64,000 nt of DNA from NCBI RefSeq assembly GCF_009833125.1, contig NZ_QRCC01000009.1, positions 79,580 through 143,579 on the forward strand, written 5' to 3'. The notes under the pieces were generated by a model that was not told where the DNA came from, made no database searches, and saw only the letters and a list, made by a program, of their open reading frames with translations. The stretch is from Nitrosomonas sp. HPC101 (GTDB lineage: Bacteria > Pseudomonadota > Gammaproteobacteria > Burkholderiales > Nitrosomonadaceae). This document shows, piece after piece, positions 1 to 9,528 of the stretch; the first letter of the stretch is position 1; each line of letters starts with the position of its first letter. Position numbers and translations under genes: made by a program.

Positions 1-198
1 GCGCTGGGCAAGGGAGTGGTCTGCGGCATGGCGATCGCCCTGATTGCCTGCCATTTCGGCCTGCGTATCAAACCGAATACCGAGAGTCTGGGAGAAGGCA
101 CTACCAACTCCGTCGTAACTTCGATTACTGCCGTGATCATTATTGACGCTATTTTTGCCATCGCTTTTTCCAATATCGGTATCAGGATAGCAGGCTGA
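1..198 (+). CDS. MlaE-like ABC transporter permease, C-terminal part
   Basis: The window opens inside this gene; only about the last 65 residues are present. They form two hydrophobic stretches with a small-residue-rich membrane segment ending in IAFSNIGIRIAG, typical of the C-terminus of MlaE/YrbE permeases (lipid-transport ABC systems of the inner membrane). The stop codon overlaps the start of the next gene, an MlaF-like ATPase, by one base, so the two are translationally coupled. The assignment rests on this short tail plus the neighbour. An MCE-domain (MlaD) gene is not found downstream and could only lie upstream of the window. Confidence 0.75.
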   Translation, partial: ALGKGVVCGMAIALIACHFGLRIKPNTESLGEGTTNSVVTSITAVIIIDAIFAIAFSNIGIRIAG

Positions 199-977
199 TG
201 ACACACGCTGAACCCGTTATCAAGATTACCGGATTGGCCACCCGCTTTGGCCAGCATATCATTCATGAAAACATCAATCTGACTGTGCTCAAAGGCGAAG
301 TGCTGGCGCTGATCGGAGGTTCCGGCAGCGGCAAAACCACTCTGATGCGCCAGATGCTTGGATTGATCACGCCCGCACAAGGCAGTGTCGAAGTACTGGG
401 GGCGACACGCTATAACTGCGGCCATGAAGAAGAAAGAAAACTGCGCATCCGCTCAGGCGTCCTGTTCCAACAGGGTGCACTTTTCAGTGCACTGACGGTC
501 TTTGACAACATTGCCTTGCCCATGCGGGAATTGCATACATTACGCGAAACCATAATTCGCGATCTGGTGATGCTGAAACTCAGCATGGTTGGGGTTGAAG
601 CACAGCATGTCCACAAGAGGCCATCCGAACTATCCGGTGGAATGATCAAACGGGTTGCGCTGGCGCGCTCACTGGCGCTGGACCCGGAGCTGCTGTTTCT
701 GGATGAACCCACTGCCGGACTCGATCCCGCACTGAGTGAAAGTTTCGTCGAATTGATCCGCTCTTTGCGTGAGGAGCTGGGATTAACGATTATCATGGTT
801 ACGCACGATCTGGATACACTGGTTGCAATTTCCGACCGGGTGGCGGTGCTGGCCGATCGGCATATCGTTGCACTGGGACCGATACCAGAAATCATCACCA
901 TCGACCATCCATTCATCACAGCTTTTTTTGGTGGCACACGCGGCCGTAATGCATTGCGTGTTCTGCAACCATCCTGA
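198..977 (+). CDS. MlaF-like ABC transporter ATP-binding protein
   Basis: A 259-residue ABC ATPase. Walker A GGSGSGKTT is at residues 40-48, the ABC signature LSGGMIKR and Walker B LLFLDEPTAGLDP follow in the usual order, and the H-loop is in VTHDLD. The family drives MlaE-type permeases that move phospholipids across the periplasm to maintain outer-membrane asymmetry. The start overlaps the stop of the permease gene, supporting an operon. The following 166 bases before dapE hold no gene that I can support. Assignment to Mla rather than another ABC importer rests on the upstream permease and overall sequence feel. Confidence 0.85.
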   Translation: MTHAEPVIKITGLATRFGQHIIHENINLTVLKGEVLALIGGSGSGKTTLMRQMLGLITPAQGSVEVLGATRYNCGHEEERKLRIRSGVLFQQGALFSALTVFDNIALPMRELHTLRETIIRDLVMLKLSMVGVEAQHVHKRPSELSGGMIKRVALARSLALDPELLFLDEPTAGLDPALSESFVELIRSLREELGLTIIMVTHDLDTLVAISDRVAVLADRHIVALGPIPEIITIDHPFITAFFGGTRGRNALRVLQPS

Positions 978-1047
978 TGCGTTACCGCATCATCCCGAAT
1001 CCGGTGGCCGATTGCTTCCGTTTCCGTCCATCTTAAAATCTATGTGA

Positions 1048-2274
<1,227 letters not shown>

Positions 2275-2328
2275 TGCTGGAGCACGATTTGCATGTAGCA
2301 GATGATTTAATTGATGCAGCTGACAAAA

Positions 2329-2359
2329 GCATCAGGGGATGCATGACACCCCCTGGTGC
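2329..2359. terminator. Hairpin downstream of dapE
   Basis: A 10-bp stem (GCATCAGGGG / CCCCTGGTGC, one G-T pair) encloses an 11-base loop about 55 bases after the dapE stop. No U-tract follows, so it is a weak candidate for an intrinsic terminator, or a transcript-end-stabilising hairpin, between dapE and the convergent gene. Confidence 0.35.
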
Positions 2360-2419
2360 AGCGCTGCAACAACCCGTTATCGGTGGGTCTCCTACAGTAA
2401 GTTCAGACCGGAGACTGGT

Positions 2420-2875
2420 TTAACTGGTTTTTTTCGTACGCAGTAACTCAACCAGTTTTTCACTCAACTGAAACCGGGTTGAGTTTTTTTCGACTTCGCC
2501 CGTCGGACTGATCAGTCCATGCGCAGTCAGGGTATCCATTAGCGGAAGCAGATCGTTATGATCTTCCAGGAAATAGGCAATACAAGGTCCCTTGCGGTGA
2601 AATCCCCAGCGCCCCCAACCCCAGCCTTTTTTAAGTACATAAAACTCCCGATGAAATTTGAAATCGGGATTATCCACATCCTGTTTCATCTCATTCAACA
2701 AATGCTCATGTGTTTGCCATAATTGATCAAACAGATTCTTGATATCGCCCGTAACAACCTCTCCCGTAGCCGAGCTATATACCTTTTGCTGACTGGGTTT
2801 CAACAGAAAAGCGTTTATCAGATACATTGCTCCAACGCCCAGCAAAAACCCTGTCACCAAACTCAGAATATCCAT
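2420..2875 (-). CDS. Hypothetical protein with one N-terminal membrane segment
   Basis: A 151-residue protein I do not recognise. Residues 5-24 are a single hydrophobic segment, probably an uncleaved anchor since no clear cleavage site follows. The remainder is soluble and mixed-charge, with an aromatic patch rich in Trp and Gly (KKGWGWGRWGFHRKG) and a C-terminal part (MDTLTAHGLISPTGEV...EKLVELL) that could fold as a small winged-helix-like unit. It is transcribed toward dapE. An AGGGAGGAAA stretch just upstream of the ATG makes a good ribosome-binding site. Confidence 0.7.
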   Translation of the reverse strand: MDILSLVTGFLLGVGAMYLINAFLLKPSQQKVYSSATGEVVTGDIKNLFDQLWQTHEHLLNEMKQDVDNPDFKFHREFYVLKKGWGWGRWGFHRKGPCIAYFLEDHNDLLPLMDTLTAHGLISPTGEVEKNSTRFQLSEKLVELLRTKKTS

Positions 2876-3076
2876 TTTCCTCCCTCAAGATAATTATGAT
2901 CAGTCATTTTTTAGATCGGGCAGTATAACAAGTAAAGCGAAAAACCAGACAGACGATGTTTCCGGCCGGACCACTGTGGGAAGCGTTTCGAGGGTATACG
3001 CACGCACCGCGGGTTCGATTCAGATGCCGCGATACTCCATTCTCAACGGGAGATTTTGAACAGACTCAAGAATCAA

Positions 3077-3715
3077 TCAATTTATAATCCAACTGCTTAC
3101 CTTCACCAGGTTTGTATCATCAGCATGATCAATCAGCATCTGGCGCACGCGCTCCTGCCATAGCTTGCCAAAACGCTGTAACTCGATCGAATCAGCCTGT
3201 CCGCTCACCGCCTTCGGGAAAAGCAAGCGCATTTCGTTCGGCCAGGGTACAACAGCAGCATCCAGTGCCATCTGTACCGCTGCGCCCGTATCCTTGCGGC
3301 GCAGGCCGAATTCCCCCTGCATCGGCTGATCGAAATGCAGCAGATCATTACGCCCGAAGCGACCGCCGATCCCATGAAAACCGGTTTCTGGTGCCGCGCC
3401 GGTAACCAGTTGTACCACGGTTGCCACAACACCGGTCGTGCCGGCATCGCGTACATCGGCCATGAATACCTCGATCTCCCCGCGTACCGGCAATTCATCC
3501 CCGTACAGCGCGCGCAGGCCATGTATCGTCATCAGCCAGGTACCCGCCACCGTGGGGCAGGAATGCCCCGCCAGCCGTACCGCGTCGACATACCGATACA
3601 CCATAATCCCGTCTCGTGCCGTGCCGAGAAACCGTGCCAGCGGATCTCGCATCATCACAGCAGGCACATCGGTAAAGAAATCCGGAAAACTCTGTTCGAA
3701 TGTTGATTGGTTCAT
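3077..3715 (-). CDS. FmdE-family protein
   Basis: 212 residues resembling the FmdE (formylmethanofuran dehydrogenase subunit E-like) family. The key element is AGHSCPTVAGTW at residues 49-60 (His51, Cys53), followed by the family's RGEIEVFMADVRDAGTTG block. A second conserved-looking block is TGFHGIGGRFGRNDLLHF near 111-128. Bacterial members are poorly characterised and sometimes sit near molybdenum or C1 genes; no such partner is seen here, so no specific role is assigned. A GGAGAC ribosome-binding site precedes the ATG. The roughly 200 bases between this gene and the preceding hypothetical contain no recognised feature. Confidence 0.75.
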   Translation of the reverse strand: MNQSTFEQSFPDFFTDVPAVMMRDPLARFLGTARDGIMVYRYVDAVRLAGHSCPTVAGTWLMTIHGLRALYGDELPVRGEIEVFMADVRDAGTTGVVATVVQLVTGAAPETGFHGIGGRFGRNDLLHFDQPMQGEFGLRRKDTGAAVQMALDAAVVPWPNEMRLLFPKAVSGQADSIELQRFGKLWQERVRQMLIDHADDTNLVKVSSWIIN

Positions 3716-3743
3716 TAAGAATGTCTCCTGAATTCAAGAGAGT

Positions 3744-3856
3744 CTCTGAAAAATATCAGCGAGACAGCCAGCCCAGGCAAAATCGGCGAAAAAGTGGGCT
3801 TTATACGTAATAAATAAGCACTCTAAGCCGATTCTTAACGCAGATAGTTTTCAGAG
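3744..3856. repeat. MITE-like element with 18-bp terminal inverted repeats
   Basis: The left end CTCTGAAAAATATCAGCG and the reverse complement of the right end, CTCTGAAAACTATCTGCG, match at 16 of 18 positions. They enclose about 77 bases with no open reading frame. This is the structure of a non-autonomous insertion-sequence derivative in which the two ends have been brought together. It lies just upstream of the FmdE-like gene start (minus strand). A second simple hairpin (TTTCCTCT/AGAGGAAA, 3905-3933) lies in the same 400-base gap before the ATPase gene; otherwise the gap shows nothing recognisable. Confidence 0.55.
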
Positions 3857-4133
3857 GTTCCCAAGGTAAAGTTGTTCATGAAATCAATTGTATACCCGTA
3901 TCAATTTCCTCTGTCTGAAGAAAAAAGAGGAAATCAGCCTTTCAGTAATTACCAAGTGTATTGCTTGCCTTGTTATTCCATTTCCATATCAGAAAATTAA
4001 CAATAATGCTATTTTTCTGGACAGATCCTGATGAACATCTTACTTTAAGGAACCTCCTCAAAAACCCGGGTCGCTTCGGTGAGGGCCGTATCATCCGCGT
4101 AAATGAGGCTTACACAATAAGGACTCACGAACC

Positions 4134-6716
4134 ATGATAACAACCGACGGCAATCAGCATCATGGCCTGACCACTGACGAGGCGCGCGCGCGATTACGCC
4201 TTGAAGGTCCTAATGAGTTACCCCGAACCGGCAAGCGCTCGGTCTTTCGCATCATACTGGGGGTATTGCGTGAACCGATGCTTGCACTGCTGTTGGCAGG
4301 CGGGCTCGTTTATCTGCTTCTTGGTGACCGTACTGAAGCGCTTATTCTTCTCATCTTTGCCAGTTTTTCGGTCGCGATCACCGTCATTCAAGAAGCCCGT
4401 TCCGAGCGGGTTCTGGAAGCACTGCGCGACCTGTCTTCACCCCGCGCCCTCGTCATTCGCGACGGCGCGGGGGTGCGTATTGCCGGCCGGGAGGTCGTGC
4501 GAGGTGACCTGCTTGTGCTGGAAGAAGGCGATCGGATTGCCGCTGATGCAATTCTTGTCGACGCAACCGACTTGCAGGTTGACGAATCACTGCTGACCGG
4601 AGAATCTTTGCCTGTGGGCAAGGTGACCGGCATTCCATCGGTCGAAGCACCCGAAGAATCCAGCATGCCGCGCCCTGGCGGAGAAGATCAGCCCTATGTC
4701 TATTCTGGCTCACTTGTCATACGGGGCAGTGGGGTCGCCCGCGTCCTGGCGACCGGTGTACGCTCCGAAATCGGCAAAATCGGTCAGTCGTTGTCAGAAT
4801 TGGACACTGAAACGCCTCACCTGCGGCGTGAAATCACTCGCATCGTCACCTGGTGCGCGGTCATCGCTGCCTTGGTAGTAGGTCTGGTCGTGATACTTTA
4901 CGGGCTGTTACACGGTGAATGGTTAGAGGCGATGCTGGCCGGTATCGCCATTGGCATGTCGCTGCTTCCTGAAGAATTCCCTGTCGTACTGGCGGTATTC
5001 ATGGCAATGGGCGCCTGGCGGATAGGAAAGGTCGGTGTCCTTACCCGGCGCGCGGCAGCTATCGAGACACTGGGCTCGGCAACGGTGCTTTGCACTGACA
5101 AGACCGGCACACTTACAGAAAACCGTATGGCGCTTGCGCAAGTCTGGCTGCCGTCGGGCGAAGCCCTGACACTTAAACATGGTCAGCCCGTCTCCAAGGA
5201 CTGCCGCAAGCTCATCGAAACAGCAGCGCTGGCCAGCGACCCTCATCCCTCCGATCCCATGGAGGTCGCACTTCACAACGCCCGTGGTACTTTCGCAGGT
5301 TCTGAATCCTCCAGCACGCTACCCATCCACACTTATGGACTGCGTCCTGATCTGCCGGCCATGTCAAATATATGGGATGACGACCAGGCGCTGACGATCT
5401 GCGCCAAAGGTGCGCCGGAAGCGATTATCAGCCTGTGCCGTCTGTCAGACGATGCAGCACAGAAAGTGCTGAAGGCTGTCGAAGACATGGCCACGCGCGG
5501 AATACGCGTGCTGGCAGTGGCAACCTCAACCGCGCCCGACCGCCAGTGGGCCGATTCACAACTGGACTATCACTATACGTTGGCTGGTCTGGTCGGACTG
5601 GCCGATCCGATACGTGCCAGTGTGCCAGACGCCATCACCGAATGCCGCCGGGCCGGAATTCGCGTCGTGATGATTACAGGCGACTACGCCACCACCGCTC
5701 GATCAATCGCCTCGCAAGCCGGCATCGAGGAAGGAGAAGTGCTGACAGGAAGCGACCTGGAAGCACTCGATGACGAACAGCTCGCACAACGATTGAAGCG
5801 GGTCACAGTATTCGCGCGCATCATGCCTCAGCAGAAATTGCGAATCGTCCAGGCATTCAAGGCAGATGGTGAAGTCGTTGCGATGACTGGCGATGGTGTC
5901 AACGACGCACCTTCGCTCAAAGCCGCGCATATCGGCATTGCCATGGGAGGACGAGGCACCGATGTCGCACGTGAAGCTTCCGCATTGGTGCTGCTTAACG
6001 ATGATTTTTCCGCGATCGTCCAGTCCATCCGGCTAGGGCGGAGAATCTACGACAACATCCGCAAATCCATGGCGTTTATTTTGGCCGTCCATGTGCCGAT
6101 TGCCGGGCTGGCGCTTTTGCCGCTGTTCTTTGGCTTGCCCATGTTATTGGGGCCGATTCATATCGCCTTGCTTGAAATGGTGATCGATCCCGTCTGTGCG
6201 CTCGTGTTCGAAGCCGAACATTCTGAGGACGATGTCATGGAGCGTGCGCCACGGGATCCGGCGCAACGGATGTTCTCACCCTCAATGCTGCTCTGGAGCA
6301 TCATGCAAGGCGGCATTGCTTTCGCGATGCTGGCAGTCGTTTTTCTTGCAAAAACCGCGGCGGGTGTCCCGGAAGTCGAAGTGCGAGCGCTGATCTTTTT
6401 CGGTCTGGTTGCCCAGATCGTGGCGCTGATCCTGGTGAATCGCTCTTTTCGAGCATCGCTGCGCGATGCTTTTCTGCGCAAAAATGCAGCCCTGGGGTAT
6501 GTTGTATTGGCAGTGGCCTGCGTAACCGGCCTGGTGCTGTTACTGCCGCGAGCCCAGGCACTGCTGAAATTCGGATCGATTACCTGGAACGACATGCTTC
6601 TGGCCCTGGGCCTGGGTATTGGGCTGCTCCTGATACTTGAGGGCTGCAAACTCCTGATGGCACGAGCCGAGCTATCAAAAACATCTTCCATGCACCGCAA
6701 AATCGGCAGTGAATAA
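4134..6716 (+). CDS. P-type (P2-like) cation-transporting ATPase
   Basis: 860 residues with the complete P-type ATPase layout. There is an N-terminal cation-ATPase segment (LTTDEARARL...GPNELP), then the actuator-domain TGES at 155-158. The phosphorylation motif DKTGTLTENRM has Asp322, and the hinge motif MTGDGVNDAPSLK is followed by a C-terminal bundle of membrane helices. The M4 segment reads PEEFP at 279-283 where classical Ca2+ pumps have PEGLP, so the transported ion cannot be assigned with confidence. The protein sits in the inner membrane. It is monocistronic and ends just before the first CRISPR array. An AAGGAC ribosome-binding site precedes the ATG. Confidence 0.92.
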   Translation: MITTDGNQHHGLTTDEARARLRLEGPNELPRTGKRSVFRIILGVLREPMLALLLAGGLVYLLLGDRTEALILLIFASFSVAITVIQEARSERVLEALRDLSSPRALVIRDGAGVRIAGREVVRGDLLVLEEGDRIAADAILVDATDLQVDESLLTGESLPVGKVTGIPSVEAPEESSMPRPGGEDQPYVYSGSLVIRGSGVARVLATGVRSEIGKIGQSLSELDTETPHLRREITRIVTWCAVIAALVVGLVVILYGLLHGEWLEAMLAGIAIGMSLLPEEFPVVLAVFMAMGAWRIGKVGVLTRRAAAIETLGSATVLCTDKTGTLTENRMALAQVWLPSGEALTLKHGQPVSKDCRKLIETAALASDPHPSDPMEVALHNARGTFAGSESSSTLPIHTYGLRPDLPAMSNIWDDDQALTICAKGAPEAIISLCRLSDDAAQKVLKAVEDMATRGIRVLAVATSTAPDRQWADSQLDYHYTLAGLVGLADPIRASVPDAITECRRAGIRVVMITGDYATTARSIASQAGIEEGEVLTGSDLEALDDEQLAQRLKRVTVFARIMPQQKLRIVQAFKADGEVVAMTGDGVNDAPSLKAAHIGIAMGGRGTDVAREASALVLLNDDFSAIVQSIRLGRRIYDNIRKSMAFILAVHVPIAGLALLPLFFGLPMLLGPIHIALLEMVIDPVCALVFEAEHSEDDVMERAPRDPAQRMFSPSMLLWSIMQGGIAFAMLAVVFLAKTAAGVPEVEVRALIFFGLVAQIVALILVNRSFRASLRDAFLRKNAALGYVVLAVACVTGLVLLLPRAQALLKFGSITWNDMLLALGLGIGLLLILEGCKLLMARAELSKTSSMHRKIGSE

Positions 6717-6741
6717 CATAAGACATGTGGACAACCGGTGG

Positions 6742-7055
6742 CTTGTAATCCCTTTGAAATCAGGGCATGGGTGTTTCGGAAAAAACATTTGCATTTGAGA
6801 ACTTCTATGGTGTCTCAATCCCTTTGAAATCAGGGCATGGGTGTTTCGAAGTGAATCGTCAACATCAGCATATAACAGTGTGTCTCAATCCCTTTGAAAT
6901 CAGGGCATGGGTGTTTCCTGCTTGGTGAAGAAATGTCAAGAACAAAGCCGCGTCTCAATCCCTTTGAAATCAGGGCATGGGTGTTTCAGAAGTTAATGGA
7001 AAATTATCTATGTCAAAACGTCTCAATCCCTTTGAAATCAGGGCATGGGTGTTTC
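6742..7055 (-). CRISPR. CRISPR array 1 (5 repeats, 4 spacers)
   Basis: Five 36-bp repeats begin at 6742, 6812, 6882, 6952 and 7020, with spacers of 34, 34, 34 and 32 bp. On the plus strand each repeat begins GTCTCAATCC and ends GGGTGTTTC. On the minus strand it ends in ATTGAGAC, the classic 8-nt crRNA 5' tag left by Cas6. The repeat at 6742 has a degenerate edge (the first ~5 bases differ), as expected for the leader-distal end. The leader is therefore on the right and transcription runs right to left, the same as the cas genes. Confidence 0.98.
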
Positions 7056-7195
7056 TGATCACTCTGTTTTTTCCCCGTAAAATCAATAGATTGCACGGTG
7101 TGCTGAGGAAAACAGGTGGGGTGCTGCAAGTTACCTCCTTTTTCGTTAGTCAAGAGCAGGCTAAACGGCATTTTCCCGGAAATATTAACCCGGAT
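7056..7195 (-). promoter_or_regulatory. Leader of CRISPR array 1
   Basis: The 86 bases next to the array (7056-7141) align without gaps to those next to array 2 (20986-21071); by hand count 73 of 86 match. Similarity fades beyond about 130-140 bases. This conservation outside repeats, adjoining the non-degenerate repeat of each array, identifies it as the leader carrying the promoter and integration site. A block AAAGGAGGTAACTTGC (minus strand, 7126-7141) is identical in both leaders. Confidence 0.85.
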
Positions 7196-7224
7196 CCTCT
7201 GTTTCGCCTCAACGAATTATTTGA

Positions 7225-7509
7225 TTACCATTCAGCCGGCATACCGCTCCATTGTATACCTTCTGGCAGCGCAGGTCGGCCGATGCGCGCCTTGAGCCCC
7301 CGGCCGGGCAGTGGGTAAACACGCAAATCATCCTGTTTTTCATCAATCAGCGCAATGGCGTCCTGCATGAAGCACTCCAGCTGGCGATCATCCCCGCTGA
7401 ACAGGAAGACCGAATATTGCAGCGGCATAGCCCGTTTGAGCAGATAGCGGTACAGACGCCCCAATCTGCGCGGATTGGAAATATCGTAGCAGATGACAAA
7501 ATCACTCAT
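7225..7509 (-). CDS. cas2: CRISPR-associated endonuclease Cas2 (copy 1)
   Basis: A 94-residue Cas2 beginning MSDFVICYDISNPRRLGRL, with the ferredoxin-like fold signature Asp near residue 9 and the following Arg pair, then QYSVFLF, the usual second strand. Cas2 is the dimeric partner of Cas1 in spacer integration. The ATG is 7507-7509 and overlaps the 3' end of cas1 by eight bases, so the two are co-translated. A longer in-frame upstream extension exists but runs through cas1 coding sequence and is not credible. It is a different sequence from the second Cas2 upstream of cas1. It ends just before the leader of array 1. Confidence 0.93.
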   Translation of the reverse strand: MSDFVICYDISNPRRLGRLYRYLLKRAMPLQYSVFLFSGDDRQLECFMQDAIALIDEKQDDLRVYPLPGRGLKARIGRPALPEGIQWSGMPAEW

Positions 7510-8491
7510 ATTCGCCTGCTGCAGAAGAATGATCATGCCTCTCGGCGGGTACGGGCACCAATTCACTGCCAACCTGCCCTGCCAGTTGTTCAATTTCCTG
7601 GTTGATCGCCTTGCGCAAGGTTTCGCTGTGTTTTTCATACGCGGTGTAATACCGCACGCGGCCTGCCTTGCCGAGCAGGCAGCCGGATTCGGTCGTGCTG
7701 AAATCATCCTTGCCAAGCACACGGCGGCGCACCAGTGTATGTGCAAAGCGATCAGCCAGCGGCCGCAATGGTTCCAGCAGATCGGAAGCGAGCGATTCGC
7801 GGCCAAAGTCCAGACGATGATAAAAGCCGACGTAGGGATCAAATCCCGCACCATGCAATGCGATTGCAATTTCGCTGTGTAGCAGCGTATAGGTGAGCGA
7901 GAGCAGAGCGTTGAACGGATCGCGTGGCGGGCGGCGATTGCGCCCGTGGAAATTCAGTGAATCCGGCACCACCGCCTGCAGACCGGAAAAATAGCGTGCA
8001 GCAGCAGCGCCTTCGATACCACGCAGGCTGGCTGTGTTATTGATGGCACCAAGTCGGCTGCGGTGTTCTTCCAGACCGCGCAGGACGTGACTGAGTTCAT
8101 AGCGCACCCGAATATCGCTTTCGTGCAGTTCCTCAAACCATTCGATCTGGCGGGTGATTTTACGCTCGACCAGTTGTCGGGCGATCTCCAGGCTGGCTGC
8201 TTCATCCAGACTCATGCGAATCTGGGCGACGCGCCGGGTTGCATCGTTATGAGGGCGGGCGAGCAGCAAACTGGGCCGTCCCGTCCGACCGCTGAGGATG
8301 ACCACACCCACGCCATGTTCTCCCAGTTTGCCAAGCAGTGCTGCCGGCAAGCTGATGTCACCCCGCAGAAAAACGCGTGTCAGCGGTGCAATTGGCACGG
8401 TGCCAATACGCTCGCCATTTTCCCGGAAAACGATAGCACCGGATTCCAGTTCCAGCTCGACCCCGCGACGATCAACAAACAGACTGGTCAT
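7502..8491 (-). CDS. cas1: CRISPR-associated integrase Cas1
   Basis: 329 residues. The metal-binding triad is visible: Glu160 in LRGIEGAAAARYF, His225 in DPYVGFYH, and Asp237 in SLASDLLEPLRP. These correspond to Glu141, His208 and Asp221 of the E. coli enzyme. The N-terminal beta-rich domain (MTSLFVDRRGVELELESG) is complete. Cas1 with Cas2 catalyses integration of new spacers at the leader-proximal repeat. It lies between two cas2 genes in one transcription unit. No reverse transcriptase is fused to it. Confidence 0.97.
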   Translation of the reverse strand: MTSLFVDRRGVELELESGAIVFRENGERIGTVPIAPLTRVFLRGDISLPAALLGKLGEHGVGVVILSGRTGRPSLLLARPHNDATRRVAQIRMSLDEAASLEIARQLVERKITRQIEWFEELHESDIRVRYELSHVLRGLEEHRSRLGAINNTASLRGIEGAAAARYFSGLQAVVPDSLNFHGRNRRPPRDPFNALLSLTYTLLHSEIAIALHGAGFDPYVGFYHRLDFGRESLASDLLEPLRPLADRFAHTLVRRRVLGKDDFSTTESGCLLGKAGRVRYYTAYEKHSETLRKAINQEIEQLAGQVGSELVPVPAERHDHSSAAGEYE

Positions 8492-8512
8492 GTTATGGCT
8501 CCTCCCGTGTTA

Positions 8513-8788
8513 TCAAACAATGCTGAAATGCTGTGCTGCAAAAGTGCTGGCATTACCGTAGCAGCGTATTTTCATACGTGGATCCAGCCGGAGAATATGC
8601 AGACGGTCTTCCTGATCCATCAGCTCACTGAGGCGGATACGAATCTCACGCAGCTCGGCAGGGGTCACCCATATTTCAAATACGGATTTTTGCCCGCCAA
8701 CTTTATAACCAGTGAGATAACGGCAAACCCGGTACAGCCGGCGCGGATCACAGATGTCGTAAGCAATGAGATACAGGTTTCGGTTCAT
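8513..8788 (-). CDS. cas2: CRISPR-associated endonuclease Cas2 (copy 2)
   Basis: A 91-residue Cas2 beginning MNRNLYLIAYDICDPRRLYRV, with the same Asp and Arg pattern as the other copy, then GGQKSVFEIWVT and the C-terminal DPRMKIRCYG strand. The ATG at 8786-8788 is favoured because the Cas2 fold starts immediately; an in-frame ATG three codons earlier is possible. It is the first gene of a cas2-cas1-cas2 unit, ending 21 bases before cas1. The two Cas2 proteins are clearly divergent paralogues rather than a recent duplication. Confidence 0.92.
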   Translation of the reverse strand: MNRNLYLIAYDICDPRRLYRVCRYLTGYKVGGQKSVFEIWVTPAELREIRIRLSELMDQEDRLHILRLDPRMKIRCYGNASTFAAQHFSIV

Positions 8789-8828
8789 GTGCAGCATTGT
8801 AGGGGCAGCCCTGTTGCGGCTGCGCTGC

Positions 8829-8840
8829 GGCAAGCTTGCC
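8829..8840. repeat. Island palindrome, copy A
   Basis: A perfect 12-bp palindrome GGCAAGCTTGCC in the gap between the upstream cas2 and the ccdA-like gene. It is one of four copies in this window, all in intergenic gaps of the CRISPR island. Confidence 0.6.
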
Positions 8841-8915
8841 ACCGGCAGTAACAAACAGGCCGAGAGCACAGTCATTCTCTGCTGTATGGTTTGCGGGAAG
8901 AATACGAGTTAATAT

Positions 8916-8937
8916 ATGCGCATATTCAAATGCGCAT
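8916..8937. promoter_or_regulatory. Candidate operator of the CcdAB-like module
   Basis: Two copies of the palindrome ATGCGCAT (8916-8923 and 8930-8937) are spaced 14 bp start to start, directly upstream of the antitoxin start. CcdA-type antitoxins autoregulate by binding such sites, so this is a plausible operator. This is inferred from position and symmetry only. Confidence 0.45.
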
Positions 8938-8947
8938 GGAGAGTGCT

Positions 8948-9211
8948 GTGTCAGATATACACAAAAAACGGCACGTTCGCACCAGTCTGTCCGGCAAGCG
9001 AGCGATCAATCTTAGTCTAAGCAGCGATGTGCTGGATGCAGCCAGGCAGCTCGACATCAACATTTCCCAGGTTTGTGACAACTACCTGCGTGAAGTCATC
9101 CGTTATGAGCAAGGGCGAAAATGGCGCGAAGATCATGCCGAGTTTATTGCTGCCTACAACGCCACCATCGAAGCCGAAGGTTTGCCGCTGGATGAGTGGA
9201 AAAGTTTCTGA
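8948..9211 (+). CDS. CcdA-like type II antitoxin
   Basis: About 87 residues from a GTG start chosen for the GGAG six bases upstream; in-frame ATGs at 8930 and 8936 are alternatives. The N-terminal part (RTSLSGKRAINLSLSSDVLDAARQLDINIS) is a ribbon-helix-helix DNA-binding region. The C-terminal part, rich in acidic and aromatic residues and ending LPLDEWKSF, is the toxin-neutralising tail typical of CcdA. The stop overlaps the ccdB-like start by one base. The module is on the plus strand, opposite to the surrounding cas genes. Confidence 0.85.
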   Translation: MSDIHKKRHVRTSLSGKRAINLSLSSDVLDAARQLDINISQVCDNYLREVIRYEQGRKWREDHAEFIAAYNATIEAEGLPLDEWKSF

Positions 9212-9528
9212 TGGCGCGCTTCGATGTTTATATCAATCCGGGCAGCCATGCCAATACAACACCCTATTTGCTGGATATACAGAGCGATTTATTCGATGGA
9301 CTGGATAGCCGGATGGTGATTCCACTACGCAGCGTCAAAAACTTTCCGGCGGTCAAATTGCCAACACGTCTTATGCCGCTGGTCACCATCGGGGGTCAGG
9401 ATTACTTGCTGGAAACTCCAAAGATGAGTGCGGTGCCACAGCGTATCCTGAAATCTCCTGTGGCCTCGCTCGCTGAGATGCAAGCTCAAATCACATCAGC
9501 ACTGGATTTTTTGTTTCATGGGTATTGA
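9211..9528 (+). CDS. CcdB-like toxin
   Basis: 105 residues beginning MARFDVYINPG, with the family's middle PYLLDIQSDL segment, RMVIPL, PVVTI-like PLVTIGG, and a C-terminal ITSALDFLFHGY. CcdB proteins poison DNA gyrase; the C-terminal residues after the Trp/Phe are important for that in the F-plasmid toxin, and the tail here is the usual length. The ATG overlaps the antitoxin stop. Its 3' end overlaps the 3' end of the convergent CARF gene by 33 bases. Confidence 0.88.
   Translation: MARFDVYINPGSHANTTPYLLDIQSDLFDGLDSRMVIPLRSVKNFPAVKLPTRLMPLVTIGGQDYLLETPKMSAVPQRILKSPVASLAEMQAQITSALDFLFHGY

Noticed and set aside
410..937. A 175-codon minus-strand open frame opposite the MlaF-like gene
   Set aside because: Entirely within a well-supported ABC ATPase; no motif or ribosome-binding site.
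2995..3045. A tRNA-like T-loop sequence (GGTTCGATTC) near 3010
   Set aside because: No flanking complementary T-stem, anticodon arm or acceptor stem could be found, so it is not a tRNA or an evident fragment of one.
7225..7869. A 214-codon version of the array-proximal Cas2
   Set aside because: The first 120 codons are out-of-frame cas1 sequence; the Cas2 fold begins at the ATG at 7509.
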